A DNA stretch of 64,000 nucleotides. Source: Emticicia sp. CRIBPO. Its GTDB lineage: Bacteria > Bacteroidota > Bacteroidia > Cytophagales > Spirosomataceae. A program made the translations under genes and the position numbers. Location: the NCBI RefSeq assembly GCF_009905725.1, contig NZ_JAAAKV010000008.1, positions 248,001 to 312,000 on the forward strand. The letters run 5' to 3'. Below, piece after piece: positions 43,262 through 51,293 of this stretch. Below the pieces are notes generated by a model. The model ran no database searches and was not told where the DNA came from. It saw only the letters and a program-made list of their open reading frames with translations. The stretch's first letter is position 1; each line of letters opens with the position of its first letter.

Positions 43262-44977
43262 TTACCAGATAATAGAATAATTCAATTGTTTATTAAGGCC
43301 AGTCACCAGTTGTTTCGATTTTCCGGCAGAGATAATTTCCGGCTTCAGTTTCGGATCTGTTTTGATGTAATGATCATCGACCTGGTACAAGCCGTTTTCA
43401 ATTTTCACAATTTCCTGTCCCTGGTCAAGCAAAATAGAAAAACCATTGTAGTCAGAGGCATTGACGGATACATTCAGGTCAGAACCACTCGGTGTATATT
43501 CAAGGCTAAAGGTGCTGTTTTTCCATTTATAGTTGAATTTCGGCAGGCCCTGGTCATTCAGCGAATAGCTGGTATTGATAAATTCCCTGTAAACATCTAC
43601 GGAATCAAGCGGCGAACCTCCGTTGGCATAAAAAGGCACTCTGCCCGACAATTCTGTTTTTAATCCTATCGGTTTGATTACCTGCGGTTCTCCCCTGTCC
43701 AGCCACATGTCGGTCACATTGGCAAATTCCCCTCTCCAGGCGTATAAAAGAGCAGCGTTGTCAAGGTCAAAAGTGTAGTGAACCTGCTGAGGAGTTCCCA
43801 CAGAAATCACCTTCGTTCTTTTTTTGTCTTTGAAAAATACAAATGATCTTATGAGCTGGGCTTTGTCACCGGAAGGTTCTGCAAAAACACCGCCTTTCAT
43901 TTCAGGCAAAGGAAGCGAGCTGGACACATGTAAGGCATAAGGCCTGATTTTGCCGCTTGAAACGAACAAGCCCATGGCCGGTCTCCAGAAAATAGTCTGA
44001 TATTGGTATTCAAAATCATGTTCTCCGGCAGTCAGATCAATCATTCCTGTCATCGGTTCCCTGTAAGTCCATTCTTTTGAACCCGTCACCTGTTTTCCGT
44101 CGATCTTCAGATATCCTGCACCCTGGTAATCCATCGTGAACGCATATTTACCGGCTTCATCTACCTTCAGTTTACCTTTAAAGTTGATGATATAACGATT
44201 GTAGTCATTAGGCACGTCATAACTCAGCACCGGTGTTTTGCCGCTTACCGGAGGAGTGGCTTTGGCTTCGAATGAACGGTCAAAACCATTGGTTTCCTGA
44301 AGGGTATAGCTCAGTTCACTCAGTGAAACCGGTTTGTTATTACCAAACTGAAGATATTCGAAATCTTTGACGGCAAAAAAGCCCTGCTGGTTATCAAAAG
44401 TGAATTTGTCATTTACAGAAGAAGCCTTTTGGTTACTGATAAATACGTTCTCATGAATAGTGAGGCCGTTCAGGACCAGCTTTTCGATTACTGTCGACTC
44501 ACTGGCAGTTTTTGCCGGTGAATATACCAGTTCGAGTGTCTGCCATAGCCCTACCGATTTACCCGCGTCAGCCAGCGGCGTGATTATTTTTCCGTTGTCA
44601 ATGCTGATGCTGCCGGTCACACCGCTTGTCTTACCTGTATTCTCAAGTAAAACAGCGATTCCGTTTCCGAGATTGAAACGGGTATCTGCCCCCGCTCCCA
44701 AAACAAATCTGAATTTCAACTTGATATCCTGCGTTGCGAGACCAGAGGAAAGCACACCTGAACTTGCTTTGGCAACAAGAATACCATTACCTGGCGTAAT
44801 GACACTTTTTTTAGTGTTCAAGGGGTTGAGAACAACATTCCCTGCTGTCTCCCATTTAGAGCCTTGTATCTGCCAGTTCTCCTGAGGTAGCTTTTGCATA
44901 GGAAAGTCAGAACCTTCCTGAGCAAAAACGCTCACACTGAAAAGAATGCAAATGCTTGCAAAAATTGATTTGATCAT
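43262..44977 (-). CDS. Secreted DUF1080-like and PA14-like carbohydrate-associated protein
   Basis: A signal peptide (about residues 1-19, ending SVSVFAQ) is followed by a jelly-roll domain that resembles DUF1080 (3-keto-disaccharide hydrolase type; GNGIAVLLENTGKTSGVTGS). Residues of about 230-345 look like a PA14 carbohydrate-binding domain (VDEAGKYAFTMDYQGAGYLK, then GEHDFEYQYQTIFWRPAMGL). The remaining C-terminal part is beta-rich with no domain that I recognise. Length 571. It lies directly upstream of the propeller/azurin gene, so the two likely act together on a sugar outside the inner membrane. Domain calls are by recognition; hydrolase activity is not shown by a clear catalytic motif. 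Confidence 0.65.
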   Translation of the reverse strand: MIKSIFASICILFSVSVFAQEGSDFPMQKLPQENWQIQGSKWETAGNVVLNPLNTKKSVITPGNGILVAKASSGVLSSGLATQDIKLKFRFVLGAGADTRFNLGNGIAVLLENTGKTSGVTGSISIDNGKIITPLADAGKSVGLWQTLELVYSPAKTASESTVIEKLVLNGLTIHENVFISNQKASSVNDKFTFDNQQGFFAVKDFEYLQFGNNKPVSLSELSYTLQETNGFDRSFEAKATPPVSGKTPVLSYDVPNDYNRYIINFKGKLKVDEAGKYAFTMDYQGAGYLKIDGKQVTGSKEWTYREPMTGMIDLTAGEHDFEYQYQTIFWRPAMGLFVSSGKIRPYALHVSSSLPLPEMKGGVFAEPSGDKAQLIRSFVFFKDKKRTKVISVGTPQQVHYTFDLDNAALLYAWRGEFANVTDMWLDRGEPQVIKPIGLKTELSGRVPFYANGGSPLDSVDVYREFINTSYSLNDQGLPKFNYKWKNSTFSLEYTPSGSDLNVSVNASDYNGFSILLDQGQEIVKIENGLYQVDDHYIKTDPKLKPEIISAGKSKQLVTGLNKQLNYSIIW

Positions 44978-45005
44978 TAAAGTTATAGTTTTTATTTATT
45001 TTGTT

Positions 45006-45013
45006 CAAAAATA
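45006..45013 (-). promoter_or_regulatory. Likely -7 box of the DUF1080/azurin operon
   Basis: On the minus strand TATTTTTG matches TAnnTTTG, 28 bases before the start codon at 44977. No well-spaced -33 box is seen. Confidence 0.45.
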
Positions 45014-45051
45014 ATAATAATTGTTAAATGTACACTTAAAAATTAAAACTT

Positions 45052-45079
45052 TTTGATTCGAACATAATCTTTAATTTTG
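45052..45079 (+). promoter_or_regulatory. Likely promoter of the nucleotidyltransferase gene
   Basis: TTTG (45052-45055), a 16-base spacer and TAATTTTG (45072-45079) resemble the -33/-7 pattern, 25 bases upstream of the start codon. Confidence 0.5.
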
Positions 45080-45104
45080 CGAATCATTTTTTTAATACTA
45101 TTCA

Positions 45105-46004
45105 ATGAAACCAACACTATTGATCCTGGCTGCAGGAATGGGCAGCAGATATGGCGGAATTAAACAACTGGACGGCTTCGGGCCAAACGGTGAAACCATT
45201 ATAGATTACTCACTTTATGATGCCATACGTGCCGGTTTCGGCAAGGTGGTGTTTATCATCAGGGAAGAGCTGAAGCAGGATTTTCAGGACCTTTTCGGGC
45301 CTAAGCTCGACGGTAAAATTGATTACGATTTTGCGATCCAGGGTTTTGGTTCTTATGTTCCGGCAGACCTGGGTGTAGTAGAAAGAAGCAAGCCATGGGG
45401 AACGGGTCACGCTGTTTTGTGTGCCTGGGATCAGACAAAGGCTCCGTTTGCGGTCATCAATGCCGATGATTTTTACGGATATGAGGCTTTTAAAACGATG
45501 GCTGATTTCCTTTCTTCCAACACCGATGAAACAGTACACGCCATGATCGGTTACCAGATTAAGAACACCTTGTCTGAAAACGGTTCTGTGTCAAGAGGCG
45601 TCTGCGTTACGAATGACAACGACTTCCTGATCACGGTGACAGAAAGAACCCAGATCATCAGGAAAGAAGGTGGTCAGATTGTGTTCATAGAAGGTGAAGA
45701 AGAGACTATTTTGGGAGAAAATACGCCTGTTTCAATGAATTTCTGGGGCTTTATGCCTTCAGTTTTCCCTGAGATCAAGCAATTGTTTGAAACGTATGCC
45801 AGGGAGAATTACAATGCTCCCAAAGCTGAATTTTATATTCCCCGCGTGATGAGCCACCTGATTGAGTCGGATAAAGGGCAGTGCAAGGTTTTTGAGAGTG
45901 AAGCGGAATGGTTCGGGGTGACTTATCCTGAAGATAAGCCAACCGTCTCCCAATCCATTGAAAATCTTGTGAATTCCGGAAAATATCCAAATGAACTCTG
46001 GTAA
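45105..46004 (+). CDS. Sugar-phosphate nucleotidyltransferase family protein
   Basis: The N-terminal motif LILAAGMGSRYGGIKQLDGF (residues 6-25) is the nucleotide-binding signature of the NTP_transferase family, which makes NDP-sugars from sugar phosphates. The second metal-binding Asp is in FAVINADDFYGYEAF. Length 299 residues; the C-terminal part lacks a left-handed beta-helix. Many Bacteroidota have this stand-alone protein annotated only as nucleotidyltransferase; substrate and nucleotide cannot be named from sequence. Cytoplasmic. It has a fitting promoter and a convergent terminator, so it is monocistronic. Confidence 0.8.
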   Translation: MKPTLLILAAGMGSRYGGIKQLDGFGPNGETIIDYSLYDAIRAGFGKVVFIIREELKQDFQDLFGPKLDGKIDYDFAIQGFGSYVPADLGVVERSKPWGTGHAVLCAWDQTKAPFAVINADDFYGYEAFKTMADFLSSNTDETVHAMIGYQIKNTLSENGSVSRGVCVTNDNDFLITVTERTQIIRKEGGQIVFIEGEEETILGENTPVSMNFWGFMPSVFPEIKQLFETYARENYNAPKAEFYIPRVMSHLIESDKGQCKVFESEAEWFGVTYPEDKPTVSQSIENLVNSGKYPNELW

Positions 46005-46017
46005 TTCTTCGCTAATT

Positions 46018-46047
46018 AAAGTCTCGTGATATTTTTTACGAGACTTT
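46018..46047. terminator. Convergent terminator
   Basis: AAAGTCTCGT and ACGAGACTTT form a 10-bp stem; the loop ATATTTTTT-like segment contains the stop codon region of the convergent Gfo/Idh/MocA gene (stop at 46036-46038). Confidence 0.8.
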
Positions 46048-47049
46048 ACTTTTTATCTGTTCAATGACCTCGATTTGGGTCAATATCTGCTCAGGTTGTA
46101 TGATCAGTTCGTTTTTGCCATAAATTACGAAAGCCAGGTTATCGTACAGCTGGTTCCATTCTCCTGCAATCGTCTCCACCCTTCCATAGTATTCAAGGCC
46201 TCCTATTTCGGTTCTTAAGTGCCCGTCAAACTGACTTTCTTCTTTTCCGAAGCCTTCCTGATCAGGTGTCATACCTGCTTTCAGCTGATCTTCCTGCACA
46301 TCCAGGCCATATTTGATGAATGAACCCTTTGTTCCGTTTACCACATACTTAGGAACCTGTTCTTTGATCATCAGGCTTGATTTTAAAGTCACCCTCAGGT
46401 TTTTATAGTTTAGTCTCAGGTCAAAAGCATCGTCGATTTCCGAACCGGCCCTTTCTATAAACACTTCGCCTTCAGCTCCTTCAGGTTTGCCGAAAAGGTA
46501 GATGGCCTGATCGATCAGGTGTGAGCCAAGATCATATAAAACGCCGCTGCCGGGAGCTACGGTTTCTTTCCATTTTTTAGGATTAAGAATCGGCTTAAAG
46601 CGGTCAAAATGAGCCTCATACGACAATATTTCTCCCAAAACACCGGATTCAATGACTTTCTTAACGGTCATAAAATCACCGTCAAAGCGTCTGTTCTGAA
46701 ACACACACATCACCAGGCCCTTTGATTTCGCAATCTCAATCAGGTCTCTGGCTTCAGCGGCTGTTGAAGTCATCGGCTTCTCCAGGAGGATGTGTTTGCC
46801 TGCCAGCAGGCACTTTTTAGCGTATTCATAGTGTGTGGGATTGGGCGAAGCGATGGAAATGAGATGAATTTCCGGATCATTGATCAGTTCGTCCAGGCTT
46901 TCCGCTTTTTTGGTATCAGGAAATATGTATTTGGGTATTTCCTGAGACGTCACCAGCGACTTCAAAACGAAATTACGGTTAGACATAAAAAACGGTGCCT
47001 GAAGAAATCTTCCGGACAATCCGAAACCAACTAAACCTACATTAATCAT
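46036..47049 (-). CDS. Gfo/Idh/MocA-family oxidoreductase
   Basis: The N-terminal Rossmann fold starts MINVGLVGFGLSGRFLQAPF (residues 1-20), and the conserved EKPMTSTAAEARDLIEIAK follows, where the Lys-Pro pair is the family's catalytic/cofactor motif. The C-terminal alpha/beta domain has LYDLGSHLIDQAIYLFGKP (Asp and His typical of the active site). Such enzymes use NAD(P) to oxidise or reduce sugars or inositols; the substrate cannot be read. Length 337 residues, cytoplasmic. It is the last gene of the lysA operon, 9 bases after the acyl-CoA dehydrogenase gene. Confidence 0.88.
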   Translation of the reverse strand: MINVGLVGFGLSGRFLQAPFFMSNRNFVLKSLVTSQEIPKYIFPDTKKAESLDELINDPEIHLISIASPNPTHYEYAKKCLLAGKHILLEKPMTSTAAEARDLIEIAKSKGLVMCVFQNRRFDGDFMTVKKVIESGVLGEILSYEAHFDRFKPILNPKKWKETVAPGSGVLYDLGSHLIDQAIYLFGKPEGAEGEVFIERAGSEIDDAFDLRLNYKNLRVTLKSSLMIKEQVPKYVVNGTKGSFIKYGLDVQEDQLKAGMTPDQEGFGKEESQFDGHLRTEIGGLEYYGRVETIAGEWNQLYDNLAFVIYGKNELIIQPEQILTQIEVIEQIKSKVS

Positions 47050-47058
47050 AAGGATATA

Positions 47059-48267
47059 TTATTTAAATGCTTGAATTCCAGTTATTTCATTCCCTAATAT
47101 CAGCAAATGTATGTCATGTGTACCTTCGTAAGTGACTACCGATTCGAGGTTCATCAGATGCCTCATGACCGGGTAATCTCCCGAAATGCCGTTTCCTCCG
47201 AGTATCTGACGGGCTTCGCGGGCTATTTTCAGGGCCGTTTCCACATTATTTCTTTTCGCCATGGATATCTGGGCAGTGGTGGCTTTGCCTTCGTTCTTTA
47301 AGGTGCCTAATCTCCAGCTTACCAGCTGTGCTTTGGTGATTTCGGTGAGCATCTCCGCCAGCTTCTTTTGGGTGAGCTGAAAGGCCGCAATGGGCTTTCC
47401 GAACTGAATTCTTTCCAAAGCATACCTCCTGGCGGCTTCGTAGCAATCCATCGCCGCTCCCAAAGCACCCCAGGATATACCGTAACGGGCGTTATCGAGG
47501 CATTTCATGGGTGATTTCAGGCCGTCGGCCAGGGGAAGCAGGTTTTCTTTCGGTATTTTCACATTATTAAAGACCAGTTCACCGGTGATGCTGGTCCTGA
47601 GAGACCATTTATGGTGTATTTCAGGTGCTGAGAAGCCCTCCATACCTTTTTCGAGGATGAGCCCTTTGATTCTACCCTCTGCATTTCTGGCCCACACGAC
47701 TGCAATATCGGCCACCGGGGCATTGGAAATCCACATTTTAGATCCGTTCAGTACAAAATGGTCTTCTTCTTCCTTAAAATGAGACAACATTCCGCTGGGA
47801 TTGGACCCATGATCGGGTTCTGTCAGACCAAAACAACCCAGAAGCTCGCCTGAGGCCAGTTTGGGCAGGTATTTTAGTTTCTGAGCTTCTGATCCAAACT
47901 CAAAAATGGGAAACATGACCAGCGAACCCTGCACAGAGGCCGTAGACCGCATGCCTGAGTCCCCCCTTTCGATTTCCTGCATCATGAGGCCATAGGCAAT
48001 ATAGTCAAGTCCTTGACTACCATAGGTTTGTGGAATAGTAGGACCAAAAACGCCCATTTCTCCCATTTTACGTACGATGTAGTAAGGAAACTCTGCCTTC
48101 TGAGCCGCATCTTCAATGATGGGGGAAATTTCCTTCTTAACAAAATCACGTACCGCCGACCTGATCATCTTATGCTCTTCAGACAAAAGGTCGTCTAAAG
48201 CATACAGATCAGGAGATTCAAAAGTATCCTGTACAGATGACCTTTTAAAATCGTCGGGAGAGCTCAT
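47059..48267 (-). CDS. Acyl-CoA dehydrogenase, glutaryl-CoA dehydrogenase-like
   Basis: The protein is an FAD-dependent acyl-CoA dehydrogenase of 402 residues. Motifs: CFGLTEPDHGSNPSGM (FAD binding), WISNAPVADIAVVWARNAEG, QLTQKKLAEMLTEITKAQL, and near the C-terminus VTYEGTHDIHLLILG, where the Glu is the expected catalytic base. SVQGSLVMFPIFEFGSEAQK and the overall pattern fit glutaryl-CoA dehydrogenase, which oxidises and decarboxylates glutaryl-CoA to crotonyl-CoA in lysine and tryptophan breakdown. Other short-chain substrates remain possible. It lies 11 bases after lysA and 9 bases before the Gfo/Idh/MocA gene. Confidence 0.85.
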   Translation of the reverse strand: MSSPDDFKRSSVQDTFESPDLYALDDLLSEEHKMIRSAVRDFVKKEISPIIEDAAQKAEFPYYIVRKMGEMGVFGPTIPQTYGSQGLDYIAYGLMMQEIERGDSGMRSTASVQGSLVMFPIFEFGSEAQKLKYLPKLASGELLGCFGLTEPDHGSNPSGMLSHFKEEEDHFVLNGSKMWISNAPVADIAVVWARNAEGRIKGLILEKGMEGFSAPEIHHKWSLRTSITGELVFNNVKIPKENLLPLADGLKSPMKCLDNARYGISWGALGAAMDCYEAARRYALERIQFGKPIAAFQLTQKKLAEMLTEITKAQLVSWRLGTLKNEGKATTAQISMAKRNNVETALKIAREARQILGGNGISGDYPVMRHLMNLESVVTYEGTHDIHLLILGNEITGIQAFK

Positions 48268-48278
48268 ATGATTACATT

Positions 48279-49517
48279 TTAGAATTCAACTTCGATCTGG
48301 TTTTTAAGAATATCTTCAAAAGTCTCTCTTTTACGAATCAGCTGGGCTTTACCGTGATAAATCAGCACTTCTGCAGGTTTTATCCTCGAATTGTAGTTGG
48401 ATGACATCGAGAAAGCATAAGCCCCGGCGTTTTTAATGCCTAGTACGTGTCCTTCTTCTACCTTGGGAAGACTTCTGTCTTTTCCCAGGGTGTCGGTTTC
48501 ACAGATATATCCGACCACATCGTAGGTTTCTTTTACTTCTCCGGCAGGATTTGAAATGTTCACGATCTCGTGATAGGCATCATACATCATCGGGCGGATC
48601 AGGTGGTTAAGCCCCGAGTCCACATGCACGAAGTTGCGGGTAGGATTGTATTTCACCACATTGGTATTGACCAGTAAAATACCACACTCACTCACCAGGA
48701 ACTTGCCCGGTTCAAACCATAACTGTACATTTTTACCGTATTCTTTTACAAAATGGTTAAAAGTGCTTACCACATCTTTTCCAAGATCTTCCATGTCGGT
48801 GACATGGTCGTCTTCAGAATAAGCCACTTTAAATCCTGAACCCATATCGATGAATTCGAGGTCCGGAAAATATTTGAAAGCCACTTCAAACGACTTTTTC
48901 ATGGCATCTACGATCACACTTGCACTTTTAAAGTCTGAGCCATTGTGCTGATGAAGGCCGGTTACTTTCAGGTCATATTTTTTAACCAGCTCTACGACGG
49001 TTTCGATTTGTTCAATGGATATCCCGAATTTGGAATCGGCATGTCCGGTAGAAATCTTAAGGTTTCCCCCGGCCATGATGGAAGGATTAAGGCGGATGGC
49101 GATCGGCAGGCTGTTGCCGTAAGTTTCACCAAACTTTTCTAAAAGCGGAATGGAATCCAGGTTGATTCTCAGGCCCAGTTCAACAGCCTTCTGAACTTCA
49201 GAAAAAGCAACGCCGCTGGGGGTATACTGAATTTGTGCAGGCAGATAACCTACTTTCAGGGCCAGAAGGGCTTCTTCGATAGAAACCACATCAATGTCGA
49301 TGCCGTTTTTACGCATCAGCTTCAGGATCGAAAGGTTAGTCAGGGCCTTACAGGCATATTTAAGCTTAAGATCGACGCCTTCAAAGGCCGACCTCATTTT
49401 TATGATCTGTTCTTCAATTTTGTGTCCGTCATATACATAAAGTGGCGTACCGAACTCTTTTGTCAAATTTTCTACTTCGAACTCCTGGATATAATACTTC
49501 CCGTTTACTAAGTGCAT
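48279..49517 (-). CDS. lysA: Diaminopimelate decarboxylase
   Basis: LysA removes CO2 from meso-diaminopimelate to give L-lysine, with pyridoxal phosphate. The PLP lysine is Lys57 in LKYACKALTNLSILKLMRKN. Further conserved blocks are LRLNPSI-type GLRINLDSIP and AIRLNPSIMAGG, GLHQHNGSDF, FIDMGSGFKV, WFEPGKFLVSECG, HVDSGLNHLIRPMMYDAYH and the active-site Cys in VGYICETDTLGKDR. The length of 412 residues is normal. It is the first gene of an operon with a glutaryl-CoA-dehydrogenase-like gene, and a -7 box lies 28 bases upstream. Confidence 0.95.
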   Translation of the reverse strand: MHLVNGKYYIQEFEVENLTKEFGTPLYVYDGHKIEEQIIKMRSAFEGVDLKLKYACKALTNLSILKLMRKNGIDIDVVSIEEALLALKVGYLPAQIQYTPSGVAFSEVQKAVELGLRINLDSIPLLEKFGETYGNSLPIAIRLNPSIMAGGNLKISTGHADSKFGISIEQIETVVELVKKYDLKVTGLHQHNGSDFKSASVIVDAMKKSFEVAFKYFPDLEFIDMGSGFKVAYSEDDHVTDMEDLGKDVVSTFNHFVKEYGKNVQLWFEPGKFLVSECGILLVNTNVVKYNPTRNFVHVDSGLNHLIRPMMYDAYHEIVNISNPAGEVKETYDVVGYICETDTLGKDRSLPKVEEGHVLGIKNAGAYAFSMSSNYNSRIKPAEVLIYHGKAQLIRKRETFEDILKNQIEVEF

Positions 49518-49544
49518 CAGTGTTATTTAAAAGATTAATTTCTG

Positions 49545-49552
49545 CAAAGATA
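49545..49552 (-). promoter_or_regulatory. Likely -7 box of the lysA operon
   Basis: On the minus strand TATCTTTG matches TAnnTTTG, 27 bases upstream of the lysA start. No clear -33 box. Confidence 0.45.
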
Positions 49553-49625
49553 GGAATTAGCGGTTAGCAGTCAGCTTTTAGCACTTAGCTTTTTTTCAGA
49601 CGATGGATATGCCAGTGAACCCATG

Positions 49626-49669
49626 ATTTAAATCACAGGCAACCGGGCCTTCAGGCCGGGGATTTAAAT
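49626..49669. other. Long hairpin in the lysA-phoD intergenic region
   Basis: Two identical palindromic octamers ATTTAAAT (49626-49633 and 49662-49669) can pair around a GC-rich inner stem (GGGCC/GGCC) with the loop TTCA. Just before it a degenerate TTAGC-type repeat occurs several times (49558-49592). Function unknown. Confidence 0.45.
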
Positions 49670-49782
49670 TATGTTTTGATTAAATGATCATCTTCTCAGC
49701 AGGTGCTGTATTGTAAACCTTCAAAGCTTCTTATATCTTTACAAAAATCTGGCATTCGTTAAATTAATCCTTAAAATAAAAA

Positions 49783-51102
49783 ATGAACAAATTGAAATTT
49801 ACCTTATTGTGCTTATTGGTGGCCGGCTTTTGCCAGGCTCAGATCAAATCCGGACCGATGCTGGGTTATTCTGAGATGCGTGAAGTACTGCTTTGGGTAC
49901 AGACAGAAAAATCGGAAGCGGTTAAATTTGCTTACTGGGAGAAAGATGTTCCTGCGGTTAAATTTTTTACCGACGAGATCGTCACCACCAAAGACCAGGC
50001 TTTTGTGGCTAAACTGGTAGCTGACGAAGTGCTTCCCGGCAAGAAATACGGGTACGAAGTGTATGTTAACAAGAAAAAAGTCAATATTCCTTACCCGATG
50101 GAGTTTCAGACCCAGACCTTGTGGAACTACAGAACGGACCCTCCGGCCTTTACTTTTGCGGTCGGAAGCTGTACTTATACCAACGAGCCCCGTTTCGACA
50201 GACCGGGTGATCCGTATGGCAAGTCGATCAAGATTTTTGAGAAAATATATGAGCATAAGCCTAACTTCATGGTTTGGGGCGGAGACAACATTTACCTGAG
50301 AGAGGTTGACTGGAACACCCGCAGTGGCGTGCAGAAGCGTTATACCGATTTCAAAAGACAGCCGGAATTGCAGAAACTCTGGGCTAATGTGCACCATTAT
50401 GCTGTCTGGGATGATCATGATTTCGGGCCGAACGATGCCGACAGGAGCTATTGGGGCAAAGACTGGACCCTGGAAGCTTTTAAAAACAACTGGGGCAATC
50501 CTAACTACATTTTCAAAGATGAGGCTATTACGGGGACGTTTTTCTGGGAAGACTGCCAGTTTTTCCTGATGGACGACCGCTGGTTCAGGGCTCCGAACAT
50601 GCTACAGGATTCGACGAAAGACTATTTCGGTCAGAAACAACTTAACTGGCTGATTGATGCCCTGAGAAGTTCGAGTGCACCGTTTAAATTTGTCGTAACG
50701 GGTGGGCAGATTGTCAATCCTGCTGCCGTTTTTGAGAATTATTCGACGTATCCCGTAGAAAGGAAACAGATGCTGGACAAGATCAAAGAGAACAAAATAC
50801 CGGGTGTGATCATCATTTCCGGTGACAGGCACCACACCAACCTGCAGAAACTGGACCGCGAAGGCACGTATCCTTTGTATGACTTCACTATTTCGCCGCT
50901 GACCTCGGGGGCCGGGTCGCCGGTTGAGGCGGAATACAAAGCGGGAACGATAGTGCCTGGTACAGAAGTCAATAAAATGCAAACCTACGGCATCATGGAA
51001 ATATCCGGAAAAAGACTGGAAAGGGTATTGAAAATCAATGTTTTTGATGCTTCAGGCGTTAAGAAGTGGGATTATGTAATTAATGCGAAGGATTTGAAGT
51101 AA
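49783..51102 (+). CDS. PhoD-like metallophosphatase
   Basis: An exported phosphatase of the PhoD/alkaline phosphatase D type with a Sec signal peptide (about residues 1-19, ending AGFCQA). PhoD family members cut phosphomono- or diesters with iron/calcium. Visible motifs: the N-terminal beta domain, then FTFAVGSCTYTNEP, VWGGDNIYLREVDW, YAVWDDHDFGPNDAD (residues 206-220, typical His/Asp metal ligands), FFLMDDRWFR and ISGDRHHTNLQKL. Length 439. The gene stands alone with a terminator after it. The substrate is not known; Bacteroidota have many such secreted phosphatases. Confidence 0.88.
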   Translation: MNKLKFTLLCLLVAGFCQAQIKSGPMLGYSEMREVLLWVQTEKSEAVKFAYWEKDVPAVKFFTDEIVTTKDQAFVAKLVADEVLPGKKYGYEVYVNKKKVNIPYPMEFQTQTLWNYRTDPPAFTFAVGSCTYTNEPRFDRPGDPYGKSIKIFEKIYEHKPNFMVWGGDNIYLREVDWNTRSGVQKRYTDFKRQPELQKLWANVHHYAVWDDHDFGPNDADRSYWGKDWTLEAFKNNWGNPNYIFKDEAITGTFFWEDCQFFLMDDRWFRAPNMLQDSTKDYFGQKQLNWLIDALRSSSAPFKFVVTGGQIVNPAAVFENYSTYPVERKQMLDKIKENKIPGVIIISGDRHHTNLQKLDREGTYPLYDFTISPLTSGAGSPVEAEYKAGTIVPGTEVNKMQTYGIMEISGKRLERVLKINVFDASGVKKWDYVINAKDLK

Positions 51103-51144
51103 GCTGGGGAAAGGACAAAGGAACAAGGAGAACGGTTTTTTTAT

Positions 51145-51184
51145 AATGCCCTGAAGTGCAAAGCATTTTCAGGGCATTTCTTTT
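51145..51184 (+). terminator. Terminator after the PhoD-like gene
   Basis: AATGCCCTGAA (51145-51155) and TTCAGGGCATT (51168-51178) form an 11-bp stem, followed by TCTTTT. Confidence 0.8.
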
Positions 51185-51264
51185 ATCACCCGAATCCATC
51201 ATCCTTTTTCCGTTATCCTTTCTCCTTTTTTTACCATTTCTTTCAATAAATCCCAATTCCCTCT

Positions 51265-51272
51265 TATGTTTG
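51265..51272 (+). promoter_or_regulatory. Likely -7 box of the M42 aminopeptidase gene
   Basis: TATGTTTG matches TAnnTTTG, 21 bases upstream of the start codon at 51294. Confidence 0.5.
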
Positions 51273-51293
51273 CAAATACTTAAAAATTAAAGC

